A stretch of DNA of 64,000 nucleotides from Trujillonella endophytica (GTDB lineage: Bacteria > Actinomycetota > Actinomycetes > Mycobacteriales > Geodermatophilaceae): contig NZ_JABGCI010000003.1 in assembly GCF_019799905.1 (NCBI RefSeq), forward strand, positions 310,001-374,000, read 5' to 3'. This document shows, in pieces, positions 29,783-38,004 of the stretch. The first letter of the stretch is position 1; each line of letters opens with the position of its first letter. The notes under the pieces are model-generated. The model was not told the origin of the DNA and did no database searches. It saw only the letters and a program-made list of their open reading frames with translations. A program made the position numbers and the translations under genes.

Positions 29783-31306
29783 ATGACGCTGCTGCAGGTC
29801 GAGGGACTGACCAGGTCCTTCGGGGCACGCCGCGTCCTGCGCGACGTCTCCTTCAGCATCGCCGAGGGCGAGATCGTCGGGCTCGTCGGTGCCAACGGCG
29901 CCGGCAAGTCGACCCTCGGGGACGTGATCGCCGGCATCACCGCGCCCGACTCCGGGCGGATGACGCTGCAGGGGCACGCCTACGCCCCGCTGTCGGCGGA
30001 GGACGCGCGGCACCTGGGCGTCGGGGTCGTCTCGCAGCTGATCCGGATCGACCCGGAGCTGACCGTCGCCCAGGCCGTCTTCCGGGGCACCGCCCGGGCG
30101 GGCCGCCCGCAGGGGGAGCTGCGCCGGCAGGCCCAGGTCCTGCTCGCCGAGGTGGCCCTCGACATCAGCCCGGACACGCTCGTCGGCGAGCTGCCGCACT
30201 TCGTCCACGGCCTGGTCGAGGTCGCCCGCATGCTGGCCGAGGACACCCGGCTGGTCGTGCTCGACGAGGTGTCGGCCGCCCTGCTCCCCGCGGAGGTGAC
30301 CGGGCTGCACGCCGTCGCCGACCGGCTGCGGCGGCAGGGCCGCGGGGTCCTCTACATCAGCCACCGGCTGCCCGAGATGCTCGAGGTCGTCGACCGGGTG
30401 CTGGTGCTGCGGGAGGGCCGGATCGCCCTCGACGCCCCGAGCTCGACGCTGGACCCGGTCCGCCTGGCGGCGGCGACGGTCGAGGGCACGACGCCCGTCC
30501 CGGCTCCCCGGTCCGAGCCCCGCCCCGAGCCCGCCCGGCCGGACGGCGTCCCGCCGCGGCCGGCGCCGGTCGACGGCGAGGTCGTCCTGCAGATCCGCAA
30601 CCTGCGGGTGCCCGGGTACGTCGAGGGAGTCGACCTGGACCTGCGCCGGGGCGAGATCATCGGACTGACCGGGCACCGCTCCTCCGGGGTCCGTGAGCTC
30701 GCCGGCGCCCTCTCCGGGGAGATGCCGGCCATCACCGACGAGCTGGTGCTCCGGGGCGAGCCACGGCCGACCGGGTCCCTCGAGCCCGCCCCGGTCCTGC
30801 GGCTGCCCGTGTACAGCCCCGACGAGGACGCCTACGGGGTCGACCCCGGCGAGACCATCGCCCGGACGCTGACCGACGAGCCCTGGGGCGCGCTCACCGA
30901 CCTGCGCACCGAGATCGCGCAGCTGCGCGGGGTCATCAAGACCGTGCACAGCCTCGACGTCAAGACGCTCAGCATCCGCACCGTGTTCGGCGCGCTGTCC
31001 GGCGGCGACCAGCACAAGCTCGCGCTCGCCCGCTGGATGGCCTCGGCGGAGGACGTCGTCGTCGTCCACGAGCCCACCCGCGGCCTCGACGTGCGGGCGC
31101 GGGAGCAGGTGCGCCACCTGCTGGCCGAGGCGACCTCGCACGGCACCTCGGTCGTCGTCGTCTCGGTGGACCCCGACGAGCTGGCCGAGTGCTGCGACCG
31201 CGTCGGCATCGTGTCCGGCGGCCGGGTGACCCGGTGGATCGACGCCCACGACCGGGCGGTGGACGCCGTCCGCGACTCCATCCTCGAGGCCGCCGCCGCC
31301 GCATAA
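29783..31306 (+). CDS. Orphan double ABC ATPase of sugar-importer (RbsA/MglA) type
   Basis: Protein of 507 residues with two ABC domains, as in ATPases of ribose/simple-sugar importers. Domain 1 has Walker A GANGAGKST, Walker B LVVLDEVSAALL and a poor signature (LPHFVHGLVEVARM in place of LSGGQ). Domain 2 has a degenerate Walker A (TGHRSSGVREL without Lys), as normal for the second half of RbsA, but a good signature LSGGDQHKLALARW and Walker B VVVVHEPTRGLDV. A Pro-rich linker (about 235-260) joins them. No permease or binding protein lies in the window, so its partners are elsewhere or its role differs. Confidence 0.8.
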   Translation: MTLLQVEGLTRSFGARRVLRDVSFSIAEGEIVGLVGANGAGKSTLGDVIAGITAPDSGRMTLQGHAYAPLSAEDARHLGVGVVSQLIRIDPELTVAQAVFRGTARAGRPQGELRRQAQVLLAEVALDISPDTLVGELPHFVHGLVEVARMLAEDTRLVVLDEVSAALLPAEVTGLHAVADRLRRQGRGVLYISHRLPEMLEVVDRVLVLREGRIALDAPSSTLDPVRLAAATVEGTTPVPAPRSEPRPEPARPDGVPPRPAPVDGEVVLQIRNLRVPGYVEGVDLDLRRGEIIGLTGHRSSGVRELAGALSGEMPAITDELVLRGEPRPTGSLEPAPVLRLPVYSPDEDAYGVDPGETIARTLTDEPWGALTDLRTEIAQLRGVIKTVHSLDVKTLSIRTVFGALSGGDQHKLALARWMASAEDVVVVHEPTRGLDVRAREQVRHLLAEATSHGTSVVVVSVDPDELAECCDRVGIVSGGRVTRWIDAHDRAVDAVRDSILEAAAAA

Positions 31307-31407
31307 CGAGGAGGCGGCTCGGCGGCACGGCCACGAGCGTCCCGGCTTCCCCCGCCCCAGGTCCTGCGCGACACGGCCGTCCCCCGTCCGGACCGGTGTC
31401 GCCGGTG

Positions 31408-31440
31408 CGGTGCCGCCCGCCCCCCGGCCGGGCGGCACCG
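31408..31440. terminator. Hairpin between convergent ABC and roadblock genes
   Basis: Perfect 12-bp inverted repeat (31408-31419 with 31429-31440), 9-nt C-rich loop, 8 nt from the roadblock gene stop and about 100 nt after the ABC stop. Likely a two-way terminator. Confidence 0.65.
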
Positions 31441-31448
31441 CCGCGACG

Positions 31449-32135
31449 TCAGACGGTCACGGCACCCGCGATGGAGCGCAGCTTGTGCCGGGCCAGGGCG
31501 AGGTTCGCGGTGACCCGGTTGAGCACCAGGTAGATGAAGAGCCCGGCGTTGCCCTGGCCCTTGAGCACGTTGATCAGGTGGTACTGCCCCTGCAGCGTGA
31601 TGAGGATGTCCTCGACCTCGTCCTTGAGCTCGAGGTCGGCGATGGTGCGCAGCTTGGCGCGGACGACGTTGGAGTTGCCGGCCGCTGCCACGTTCAGGTC
31701 GAAGCCGGGGGTCCCGCCGGCGGCGAGGGCCATCCCGCTGTCGATGTCGACGATCGCGGCGCCGCTGGCGCCCTCGATCGCGAGCAGTTCGGCGATGACG
31801 TTGTCGAGCTGTGCCACGAGTGGAGCTCCGTTCCATTCCAGTGGGGGACGCAGCGGGGAGCTGCGCTCCGGGTCGGGGGGTGACCCGGATCGGCCGGACG
31901 AGCCGGCCGTCTGGTCGTGCACGGGCTGCCCGGACGGCGACGGTGCCGGTCCGGCGTGCGTCGCACCGGCCGGAGCGCGGTGCGCGGCCGCCTCGTCGAC
32001 GGGCGGCGGAACCGGGCTGCGCGGGGGTGGGACCGGGACGCCGGGTGCCTGGTGCTGCGCCCGCCGTTCCGGCTCCGTGTCGTGCGCCGTGGTACGCCCC
32101 CGCCCCCACAGCGACGCCCACCACCCGGTTGCCAT
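31449..32135 (-). CDS. Roadblock/LC7 domain protein with long Pro-rich N-terminus
   Basis: Protein of 228 residues. The C-terminal third (about 110-225) is a roadblock/LC7 (MglB-like) fold: LVAQLDNVIAELLAIEGASG, AIVDIDSGMALAAGG, VRAKLRTIADLELKDEVEDI, ILITLQGQYHLINVL. Such domains regulate small Ras-like GTPases. The N-terminal 100 residues are a low-complexity stretch rich in Pro, Arg, Ser and Ala, opening MATGWWASLWGRG. No small GTPase gene is nearby. The ATG at 32135 is favoured by a purine-rich upstream tract; the frame is open to 32237. Confidence 0.75.
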   Translation of the reverse strand: MATGWWASLWGRGRTTAHDTEPERRAQHQAPGVPVPPPRSPVPPPVDEAAAHRAPAGATHAGPAPSPSGQPVHDQTAGSSGRSGSPPDPERSSPLRPPLEWNGAPLVAQLDNVIAELLAIEGASGAAIVDIDSGMALAAGGTPGFDLNVAAAGNSNVVRAKLRTIADLELKDEVEDILITLQGQYHLINVLKGQGNAGLFIYLVLNRVTANLALARHKLRSIAGAVTV

Positions 32136-32366
32136 GCCAGTTCCGCCTTCGCCGAGAGGCTCGCCGTCCCCAGACAACACGAGCCCCGGGCAACCCGGCA
32201 AACCGAGCGACGTCTCCGCTGGTGAAGAGCCGGTCACCCAGGGCGACCGCCTCCGACCGCGGTCCCGGGGGGCGCCCGCGGGGCCTCGGGTACCTTCCCG
32301 CGGGGGCTCGCCGGTGCCGGGAGCACCGAGGCCGCCCCCGTCGACACCGCACCCGAGGAGCCGTAC

Positions 32367-32933
32367 GTGAAGAGCCGGGACCTGGCCTACATCGCCCTGT
32401 TCGCCGCCATCACCGCGGTGCTGGGCCTGTTGCCACCGGTCCCCGTGCCCGGCATCCCCGTACCGATCACCGCCCAGACGCTGGGCGTCATGCTCGCGGG
32501 CTCGGTCCTCGGCGCCCGCCGCGGTGGGTTGGCGCTGCTGACCTTCCTCGTGGTCGTCGCCGCGGGGATGCCGCTGCTGTCCGGCGGGCGCGGCGGGCTC
32601 GGCGTCTTCGTCGGCCCGTCCGCGGGCTACCTCTACAGCTGGCCGATCGCGGCGTTCGTCATCGGGCTGCTCACCCAGGTCACCTACCGGCGGTTCAACC
32701 TGGCCTGGGCGATGGTCGCGAACCTCGTCGGCGGCATCGCGGTCATCTACGCGCTGGGCATCCCCTTCACCTCGATCTACGGCGACGTGTCCCTGTCGGC
32801 CGCGGCCACCGGGTCCCTGTCGTTCATCCCGGGCGACCTGGTCAAGGCCGGCATCGCCTCGGTCGTGGCCGTCGCGGTGCGCAAGGCCTACCCGGTCATC
32901 GAGCTGCCCCGCCGGCGGCCGGCGGCGGGCTGA
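32367..32933 (+). CDS. bioY: Biotin transporter substrate-binding subunit BioY
   Basis: Membrane S-component of 188 residues that binds biotin in an ECF-type importer. About six helices. Family motifs are VPGIPVPITAQTLGVMLAGS (about 27-46), GPSAGYLYSWPIAAFVIG (about 86-103) and FIPGDLVKAGIASVVA near the end. Start GTG. First gene of bioY-bioM-bioN-MOSC, spaced 2, -4 and -4 nt, so one operon. The 231-nt divergent gap to the roadblock gene holds the promoter, but no clear operator is seen. Confidence 0.93.
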   Translation: MKSRDLAYIALFAAITAVLGLLPPVPVPGIPVPITAQTLGVMLAGSVLGARRGGLALLTFLVVVAAGMPLLSGGRGGLGVFVGPSAGYLYSWPIAAFVIGLLTQVTYRRFNLAWAMVANLVGGIAVIYALGIPFTSIYGDVSLSAAATGSLSFIPGDLVKAGIASVVAVAVRKAYPVIELPRRRPAAG

Positions 32934-32935
32934 CC

Positions 32936-33670
32936 GTGCGGTGGGGACGGCGTGCGGCCTCCCGGGTCACCGCCGCCGCGGACCTCACCCGGACGGCGAT
33001 CGAGCTGCGCGGCGTCTCCCACGACTACGGCGACCGCCCGGTCCTGCGCGACCTCTCGCTGACCCTCGCCGAGTCGCGCGTCGGCGTGGTCGGCGGCAAC
33101 GGCTCCGGCAAGAGCACGTTCGCCCGCCTGCTCAACGGGCTCGTGGTGCCGACCGAGGGCACCGTGCTCGTGGACGGGCTGGACACCCGGACGCAGCTGC
33201 GGGAGGTCCGCCGGCGGGTCGGCTTCGTGTTCCAGGACCCCGACGCGCAGATCGTGCTCCCCACGGTGGCCGAGGACGTCGGGTTCGGGCTCACCAACCT
33301 CGGGGTGCCACCGGAGGAGCGTGCGCGGCGGGTCGAGGAGGTGCTGGTCCGCTACGGCCTGGCCGGGCACCGCGACCACCCCGCGCACCTGCTCAGCGGC
33401 GGGCAGAAGCAGCTGCTCGCCATCGCCGGCGTGCTCGTCATGGCGCCGCAGCGGGTGGTGTTCGACGAGCCGACGACGCTGCTGGACCTCGCCAACACCC
33501 GCCGGATCGCGCGGGTCGTCGAGGAGCTCGAGCAGGACGTCGTCGTCGTCACCCACCACCTGGACCTGCTGGCCGGCTTCGACCGGGTCCTGGTGTTCGA
33601 GGACGGCCGCGTGGTCGCCGACGGCGCACCGGCCGAGACGGTCCGCTGGTACGTGGACCGGATGTCATGA
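32936..33670 (+). CDS. bioM: ECF transporter ATPase (BioM)
   Basis: ABC ATPase of 244 residues powering biotin uptake. Walker A GGNGSGKST is at about residue 55, the Q-loop is VGFVFQDPDAQIVLPTV, the signature LSGGQKQLLAIAG and Walker B RVVFDEPTTLLDL, followed by the switch His in VVTHH. The DPDAQIV form of the Q-loop is typical of ECF (CbiO/BioM) ATPases. GTG start 2 nt after the bioY stop. The N-terminal 25 residues are Arg/Ala-rich and extend beyond the usual start of the domain. Confidence 0.93.
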   Translation: MRWGRRAASRVTAAADLTRTAIELRGVSHDYGDRPVLRDLSLTLAESRVGVVGGNGSGKSTFARLLNGLVVPTEGTVLVDGLDTRTQLREVRRRVGFVFQDPDAQIVLPTVAEDVGFGLTNLGVPPEERARRVEEVLVRYGLAGHRDHPAHLLSGGQKQLLAIAGVLVMAPQRVVFDEPTTLLDLANTRRIARVVEELEQDVVVVTHHLDLLAGFDRVLVFEDGRVVADGAPAETVRWYVDRMS

Positions 33671-34305
33671 CCCTCTCCCTGTACGTGCCGGTGGCCAGCC
33701 CGGTGCACCGGGCTCCGGCCGGGCTGAAGCTCGGCCTGCTCGCGGCGCTGGCCGTGGCGCTGTTCCTCGTCGGCCGGCTCGCGGTGGCCGGCGGCGTCCT
33801 GGCCGCCGTGCTGCTGCTCGGCGTGGGGGTGGCCCGGCTGCCGGTCCGCGCGCTGGTCGCCCAGGTGCGCCCGGTGTGGCCCTGGCTGGTGCTCCTGCTC
33901 GCCTTCCACCTGGTGTTCACCGACTGGCGCACCGGCACCCTGGTGGTGCTGCGGCTGCTCACCCTGGTGGTGGCGGCGGCGGTGGTGACCTCGACGACGC
34001 GGGTGACCGAGCTGGTCGCCGTCGTCGAGTGGCTGGCCCGCCCGCTCGCGGTCCTCGGGATCCGGCCGGCCCGCATCGGGCTGGTGATCGCGATGACGCT
34101 GCGGTTCATCCCGCTGATCGCCGAGCGCGCCGCCGCGATCCGGGAGGCCCAGGCCGCCCGCGGGGCGACGGGCATGCGCTGGGGGATGCTCGTGCCCCTG
34201 CTCGTCCAGGTGCTGCGGCTGGCGCACACGCTCGGCGAGGCCCTGGACGCCCGGGGAGCCGACGCCCCGGCCCCGCCGCGCCGTGCGGGAGCATCGGCGC
34301 CGTGA
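33667..34305 (+). CDS. bioN: ECF transporter transmembrane subunit (BioN)
   Basis: Energy-coupling T-component of 212 residues linking BioY to BioM. Four or five membrane helices, then a cytoplasmic helix with the coupling motif family: ERAAAIREAQAARGA (ARG-type signature) and LGEALDARGA (second ARG). Both signatures are intact. The ATG overlaps the bioM stop (ATGA). It is shorter than vitamin-shared EcfT proteins and matches dedicated BioN. Confidence 0.92.
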   Translation: MTLSLYVPVASPVHRAPAGLKLGLLAALAVALFLVGRLAVAGGVLAAVLLLGVGVARLPVRALVAQVRPVWPWLVLLLAFHLVFTDWRTGTLVVLRLLTLVVAAAVVTSTTRVTELVAVVEWLARPLAVLGIRPARIGLVIAMTLRFIPLIAERAAAIREAQAARGATGMRWGMLVPLLVQVLRLAHTLGEALDARGADAPAPPRRAGASAP

Positions 34306-34829
34306 CCGGGACGCTGCTGGAGATCTGGTCGACGCCCGAGGCGGCCCGGCCGATGCGCCGCCTGGACACGGGCCGGCTGGTCGCCGGCGCGGGGCTCGAG
34401 GGTGACCGCTACGCGCTGGGCGGCGGCACGTGGGCCGGGTACCCGGACCTGGAGAAGCAGCTCACCCTGATCGACGCCGACGACGTCGCCGCCGTGGCCG
34501 CCGAGACGGGCACCGCGCTGACCCCCGGCGACACCCGCCGCAACCTCGTCACCCGGGGCATCGCCCTGCCGGAGCTGGTCGGCCGGTGGTTCGCGGTCGG
34601 CGACGCGTTGCTGTTCGGCATGAAGCGCTGCCCGCCGTGCACCCACCTGGAGCGGCTGAACGGCGCGAAGCTGGTCAAGGCCATGGCGTACCGCGGCGGG
34701 GTCAACGCGGCGGTGTTCGCCGGGGCGCCGATCGCCGAGGGGGCCGCCGTCCGGCTGCTGGACGACGACGAGGCGGCCCGCCGCGGCGCCCCCAGCGGTG
34801 CGGACCGGCCGGTGCCGCGCCGGGTCTGA
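34302..34829 (+). CDS. MOSC domain-containing protein
   Basis: Beta-barrel MOSC-domain protein of 175 residues, related to the C-terminal domain of molybdenum cofactor sulfurase and YiiM/YuaD proteins. Landmarks are AGLEGDRYALGGGTW, QLTLIDADDV, TPGDTRRNLVTRGI, GMKRCPPCTHLERL (with the conserved Cys) and MAYRGGVNAAVFAGAPI. Members handle sulfur or molybdenum-linked reductions of N-hydroxylated compounds; the exact role is unknown. GTG overlaps the bioN stop (GTGA), so it is the last gene of the biotin-transport operon, an unexplained pairing. Confidence 0.88.
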   Translation: MTGTLLEIWSTPEAARPMRRLDTGRLVAGAGLEGDRYALGGGTWAGYPDLEKQLTLIDADDVAAVAAETGTALTPGDTRRNLVTRGIALPELVGRWFAVGDALLFGMKRCPPCTHLERLNGAKLVKAMAYRGGVNAAVFAGAPIAEGAAVRLLDDDEAARRGAPSGADRPVPRRV

Positions 34830-34839
34830 GGGGGGTCAG

Positions 34840-34943
34840 CAGGCCTCCACACCCACGGTCAGCCGCAGGCCTCCACACCCACGGTCAGCCGCAGGCCTCC
34901 ACACCCACGGTCAGCCGCAGGCCTCCACGACCACGGCCACGCC
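34840..34943 (-). repeat. 26-nt tandem repeat copied from the thiolase 3' end
   Basis: Three identical 26-nt units (34840-34865, 34866-34891, 34892-34917) followed by a diverged fourth (34918-34943) that is the real end of the thiolase gene. Each unit holds, on the minus strand, GGAGGCCTGCGGCTGA, the codons for EACG and stop. It looks like slippage duplication of the gene end. 26 is not a multiple of 3. No spacers, so not CRISPR. Confidence 0.9.
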
Positions 34944-36065
34944 CTGCCCGCCGCCGACGGCGATGGCGGCCAGGCCGGTGCGGCCCGCGCCGCCGCGCAG
35001 GAGCTGGGCGAACAGCCGGACCGCCAGGATCGCACCCGAGGCGCCCCACGGGTGGCCGAGGGCGAGCGCGCCGCCCTCCCGACACACCCGCTCGGGGTCG
35101 AGCTCCAGCGCGGCGCAGCAGGCCAGGACCTGCCCGGCGAAGGCCTCGTTGAACTCGATCACGTCGACGTCGTCGAGGGTCAGCCCGGCGCGGTCCAGCG
35201 CCTGCCTCGCCGCCGGGACGATGCCCAGCCCGGGACGGCGGGGGTCGACACCGGCGGTGGCGGTGCCGAGCACCCGCAGCCCGGGGACGCCGAGCCGCCG
35301 GTGCGTGCCGGCGTCGACCAGGGTGACCGCGGCGGCGCCGTCGTTGATGCCGCAGGAGTTGCCGACGGTCACCGTGCCGCCGTGGGCCGGGCGGAGGCGG
35401 GCCAGCCGCTCCACCGTGAGCCCGGCGCGTGGCCGCTCGTCGGCGTCGAGGCCGGCGACGGGGACCAGCTCGCCGGCGAAGCCCCCGGCCCGTCGCGTGG
35501 CGAGCGCGCGGGCGTGGGAGCGGACGGCGTAGGCGTCCTGGGCCGCGCGGCCGATGCCGTGCTCCCTCGCGACGAGGTCGGCGGCCGGGCCCATGTCGGG
35601 GTCGCCGACGCCGGCCGGGGCGAACGGTGCCCGCTCGTAGCGGACCGGCGGCTCCTCCCCCCGGGCCGGCCACATCCGCCAGGGCGCGGTCGAGGCGGAC
35701 TCGACGCCGCCGGCGAGCACCGCGCCCGTCTCGCCGCGCAGCTGTGCCACGGCGAGCACGATCGCCGCCAGGCCGCTGCCGCACTGCCGGTCGACGGTGA
35801 GCCCGGGGACGGTCGCCGGGAGACCGGCCTGGAGCGCGGCCACGCGGGCGACGTCGCCGCCGGGGCCCATGCAGTTGCCCAGCACCACCTCGCGCACCGG
35901 GACGTCGTCCAGGACGGCGCCCGGTGTCGTCCCCGGTCCTGCCGTCAGGTCGGCGACGACGGCGGCGGCGAGGTCGGCGGCGGTGCAGCCGGCCAGCGCG
36001 CGTCCCGCCGTCCCGATCGGGGTGCGCCGGGCGGCCACCACCACCGGGGCGTCGTCGCGCGTCAC
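34911..36065 (-). CDS. Thiolase family acyltransferase, atypical active site
   Basis: Thiolase-fold enzyme of 384 residues expected to cleave or form 3-ketoacyl-CoA. The nucleophile Cys is in LTVDRQCGSGLAAI (about residue 87), the NEAFA motif in IEFNEAFAGQVLAC and the catalytic His in GALALGHPWGASG. The C-terminal motif normally CxGGGxG reads AIAVGGGQGVAVV: the second catalytic cysteine is absent, replaced by Ala/Val. That could impair condensation or mean a changed reaction. The GTG overlaps the stop of the AMP-ligase gene (GTGA), so the two are coupled. Its 3' end is repeated in the tandem array downstream. Confidence 0.85.
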   Translation of the reverse strand: MTRDDAPVVVAARRTPIGTAGRALAGCTAADLAAAVVADLTAGPGTTPGAVLDDVPVREVVLGNCMGPGGDVARVAALQAGLPATVPGLTVDRQCGSGLAAIVLAVAQLRGETGAVLAGGVESASTAPWRMWPARGEEPPVRYERAPFAPAGVGDPDMGPAADLVAREHGIGRAAQDAYAVRSHARALATRRAGGFAGELVPVAGLDADERPRAGLTVERLARLRPAHGGTVTVGNSCGINDGAAAVTLVDAGTHRRLGVPGLRVLGTATAGVDPRRPGLGIVPAARQALDRAGLTLDDVDVIEFNEAFAGQVLACCAALELDPERVCREGGALALGHPWGASGAILAVRLFAQLLRGGAGRTGLAAIAVGGGQGVAVVVEACG

Positions 36066-37069
36066 GGGGCACCCGCCGGGGCGAGCCGGCCCTCGGCAGC
36101 GAGCTCGGCGACCGCCGCCCGGTCGACCTTCCCGGCGCCGGTCAGCGGCAGCTGCGCGAGGGCGAACCACCGGCGTGGGCGCTGGGCCGGCGCCAGCTCC
36201 GCGCGCGCGGCCGCACGGGCGCGGGCGAGCCCCGCGGGGTCGGCGAGCACCGCGGCGACGACGGCGCCCAGCCGGGGGTGCGGGAGCCCCACCACGAGCA
36301 CGTCGGCGCCCGTGGCCCGGCGCAGCACCTGCTCGACCTCACCGGCGAGCACGGTGACCCCGCCGGTGAGGACGGCGTCGGCGCCGCGGCCGGTCACGGT
36401 GAGCACGCCGTCGTCCAGCCGGCCGCGGTCGCCGACGGTCGCGAAGCCGTCCCCGGCCACCGCGAACGGCCCGTCGTCCCCGCCGGCGTAGCCGCGGGAG
36501 AGGTAGGGCGAGCGGGCCCAGATGCGGCCGTCGCGGATCTCCACGGCGACGTCCGGGAAGGGGCGCAGGTCCTCCTCGTGCGTGCCCCAGGCGACGAAGG
36601 AGAGCTCGGCCGCGCCGTAGTAGTGGGCGATCCGCGCGCCGGCCGCCTCCGCCCGCGACGCCAGGTCGCGGCGCAGCCGGTCACCGGCGACGACGACGGT
36701 GCGCCCGCGGAGGTCGGTGCCCGCCTGCAGCGCACTGGTCAGCGCGGCCGGGGTGAGGTGCAGGTGCGTGGCCTGCTCGGGTTCGGCGAGCAGCGCCGCT
36801 CCCGCCGAGCGGGCGTGCACGGCGGCGAAGAGGTTCATCGTGGCCGAGAGCGGGCCGGGCACGCAGACGCGGGACGCCGGCCCGATGCCGGCCAGCGCCG
36901 AGACGTGCGGGAAGGAGTCGGCCCAGGAGGCGGCGGTGCGCACGACCACGCGGGGACGGTCGGTCGTGCCGGAGGTCCGCAGGGCGATCAGCCCGCCGCG
37001 CTCGCAGGCGTCGAGCACCGCGGCGACCGGATCCGCGGCCGCGGCGACGTCCGTCGGGGACTCGGTCAC
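36062..37069 (-). CDS. Short AMP-binding acyl-CoA ligase (MenE-like)
   Basis: Class I adenylate-forming enzyme of 335 residues, shorter than the usual 500 or more because the N-terminal subdomain is missing. Present are the nucleotide loop LRTSGTTDRPRVVV (about 30-43), HYYGAAELSFVAWG (A5-like), the TVGDRGRLDDGVLTVTGRGAD segment (split A7/A8) and the C-terminal Lys in LTGAGKVDRAAV. This compact form resembles o-succinylbenzoate-CoA ligases, but no menaquinone genes are near. With the thiolase it may activate and process an acyl substrate. Start GTG. Confidence 0.8.
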   Translation of the reverse strand: MTESPTDVAAAADPVAAVLDACERGGLIALRTSGTTDRPRVVVRTAASWADSFPHVSALAGIGPASRVCVPGPLSATMNLFAAVHARSAGAALLAEPEQATHLHLTPAALTSALQAGTDLRGRTVVVAGDRLRRDLASRAEAAGARIAHYYGAAELSFVAWGTHEEDLRPFPDVAVEIRDGRIWARSPYLSRGYAGGDDGPFAVAGDGFATVGDRGRLDDGVLTVTGRGADAVLTGGVTVLAGEVEQVLRRATGADVLVVGLPHPRLGAVVAAVLADPAGLARARAAARAELAPAQRPRRWFALAQLPLTGAGKVDRAAVAELAAEGRLAPAGAP

Positions 37070-37203
37070 GGCCCTCCCCGCCCACTCGCCCGTCCGGGAC
37101 CCGTCGCCCGGCCTCGGCAGCGTACGGAGCGCGAGGGGCTGTGCTGACCGGCCGGTGCGCGGGACACTCGCGCCCCGGCCGTCGGCCCTCGAGGAGGGGT
37201 CCC

Positions 37204-37971
37204 ATGGAAACCGCCGTCAGCGAGATCGCGCCGGACGTGTTCCGGCTGTCGACGTACGTCCCCGAAGCCGACTTCCAGTTCAACCAGTACCTGGTCGTCG
37301 GCGACGAGCCGCTGCTGTTCCACACCGGCCCGCGCGCGCTGTTCCCCCTGGTCTCCGAGGCGGTGGCGCGCGTGATGCCGGTGGCGGACCTGCGCTGGAT
37401 CACCTTCGGCCACGTCGAGGCCGACGAGTGCGGGGCGATGAACCTCTGGCTCGCCGCCGCCCCGCGGGCCGAGGTCGCACACGGCGCGATGGGCTGCGTC
37501 GTCTCGATCGACGACCTGGCCGACCGCCCGCCCCGGCCCCTGGCCGACGGCGAGGTCATCGAGGTCGGGGACCGGCGGGTGCGGCACATCGACACACCCC
37601 ACGTGCCGCACGGGTGGGACGCCCGGGTGCTGTTCGAGGAGACGACCGGCACGCTGCTGTGCGGCGACCTGTTCAGCGCCTTCGGCGCCAGCCCGGCGGT
37701 CACCGAGCAGGACGTCGTCGGCCCGGCCCTGCAGGCGGAGGACATGTTCCGCGCCACCTGCCTGACCCCGGCCACCGGGGCGACCATCCGCGCGCTGGCC
37801 GACCTGCACCCGGCGACCCTGGCCCTCATGCACGGGCCCGCGTTCGCCGGGGACTGCGTGCAGGCCCTGCGCGACCTGGCCGACGCCTACGACGAGCGGC
37901 TGGCCAGCGAGGGGGCGCGGCTGCACGGCCCGGTCCCGCCGCCGGGGGGTGGCTCCCCGGCCGGCGGCTGA
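37204..37971 (+). CDS. MBL-fold protein of the oxygen-binding/FprA type
   Basis: Metallo-beta-lactamase-fold protein of 255 residues related to the diiron domain of flavodiiron proteins (ODP family), without the flavodoxin domain. Seen are FNQYLVVGDEPLLFHTGP, WITFGHVEADECGAMNLWL (the HxExDxxG-type metal motif), HIDTPHVPHGWDARVLFEE and LLCGDLFSAFG. LALMHGPAF supplies the last His. Might handle oxygen, NO or a thioester, but function is unknown. Good ribosome site GAGGAGGGGTCCC before the ATG. A family C hairpin follows the gene. Confidence 0.8.
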   Translation: METAVSEIAPDVFRLSTYVPEADFQFNQYLVVGDEPLLFHTGPRALFPLVSEAVARVMPVADLRWITFGHVEADECGAMNLWLAAAPRAEVAHGAMGCVVSIDDLADRPPRPLADGEVIEVGDRRVRHIDTPHVPHGWDARVLFEETTGTLLCGDLFSAFGASPAVTEQDVVGPALQAEDMFRATCLTPATGATIRALADLHPATLALMHGPAFAGDCVQALRDLADAYDERLASEGARLHGPVPPPGGGSPAGG

Positions 37972-38004
37972 GCCGGTGGCCGCACCCGCCGATCCCCTCC
38001 CCCG

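Noticed and set aside
32136..32366. Biotin repressor operator near bioY
   Set aside because: Only a short GGTGA/TCACC pair at 32221-32238, too weak to call.
34840..34943. CRISPR-like direct repeats
   Set aside because: Units abut without spacers and contain a gene end; they are tandem duplications.
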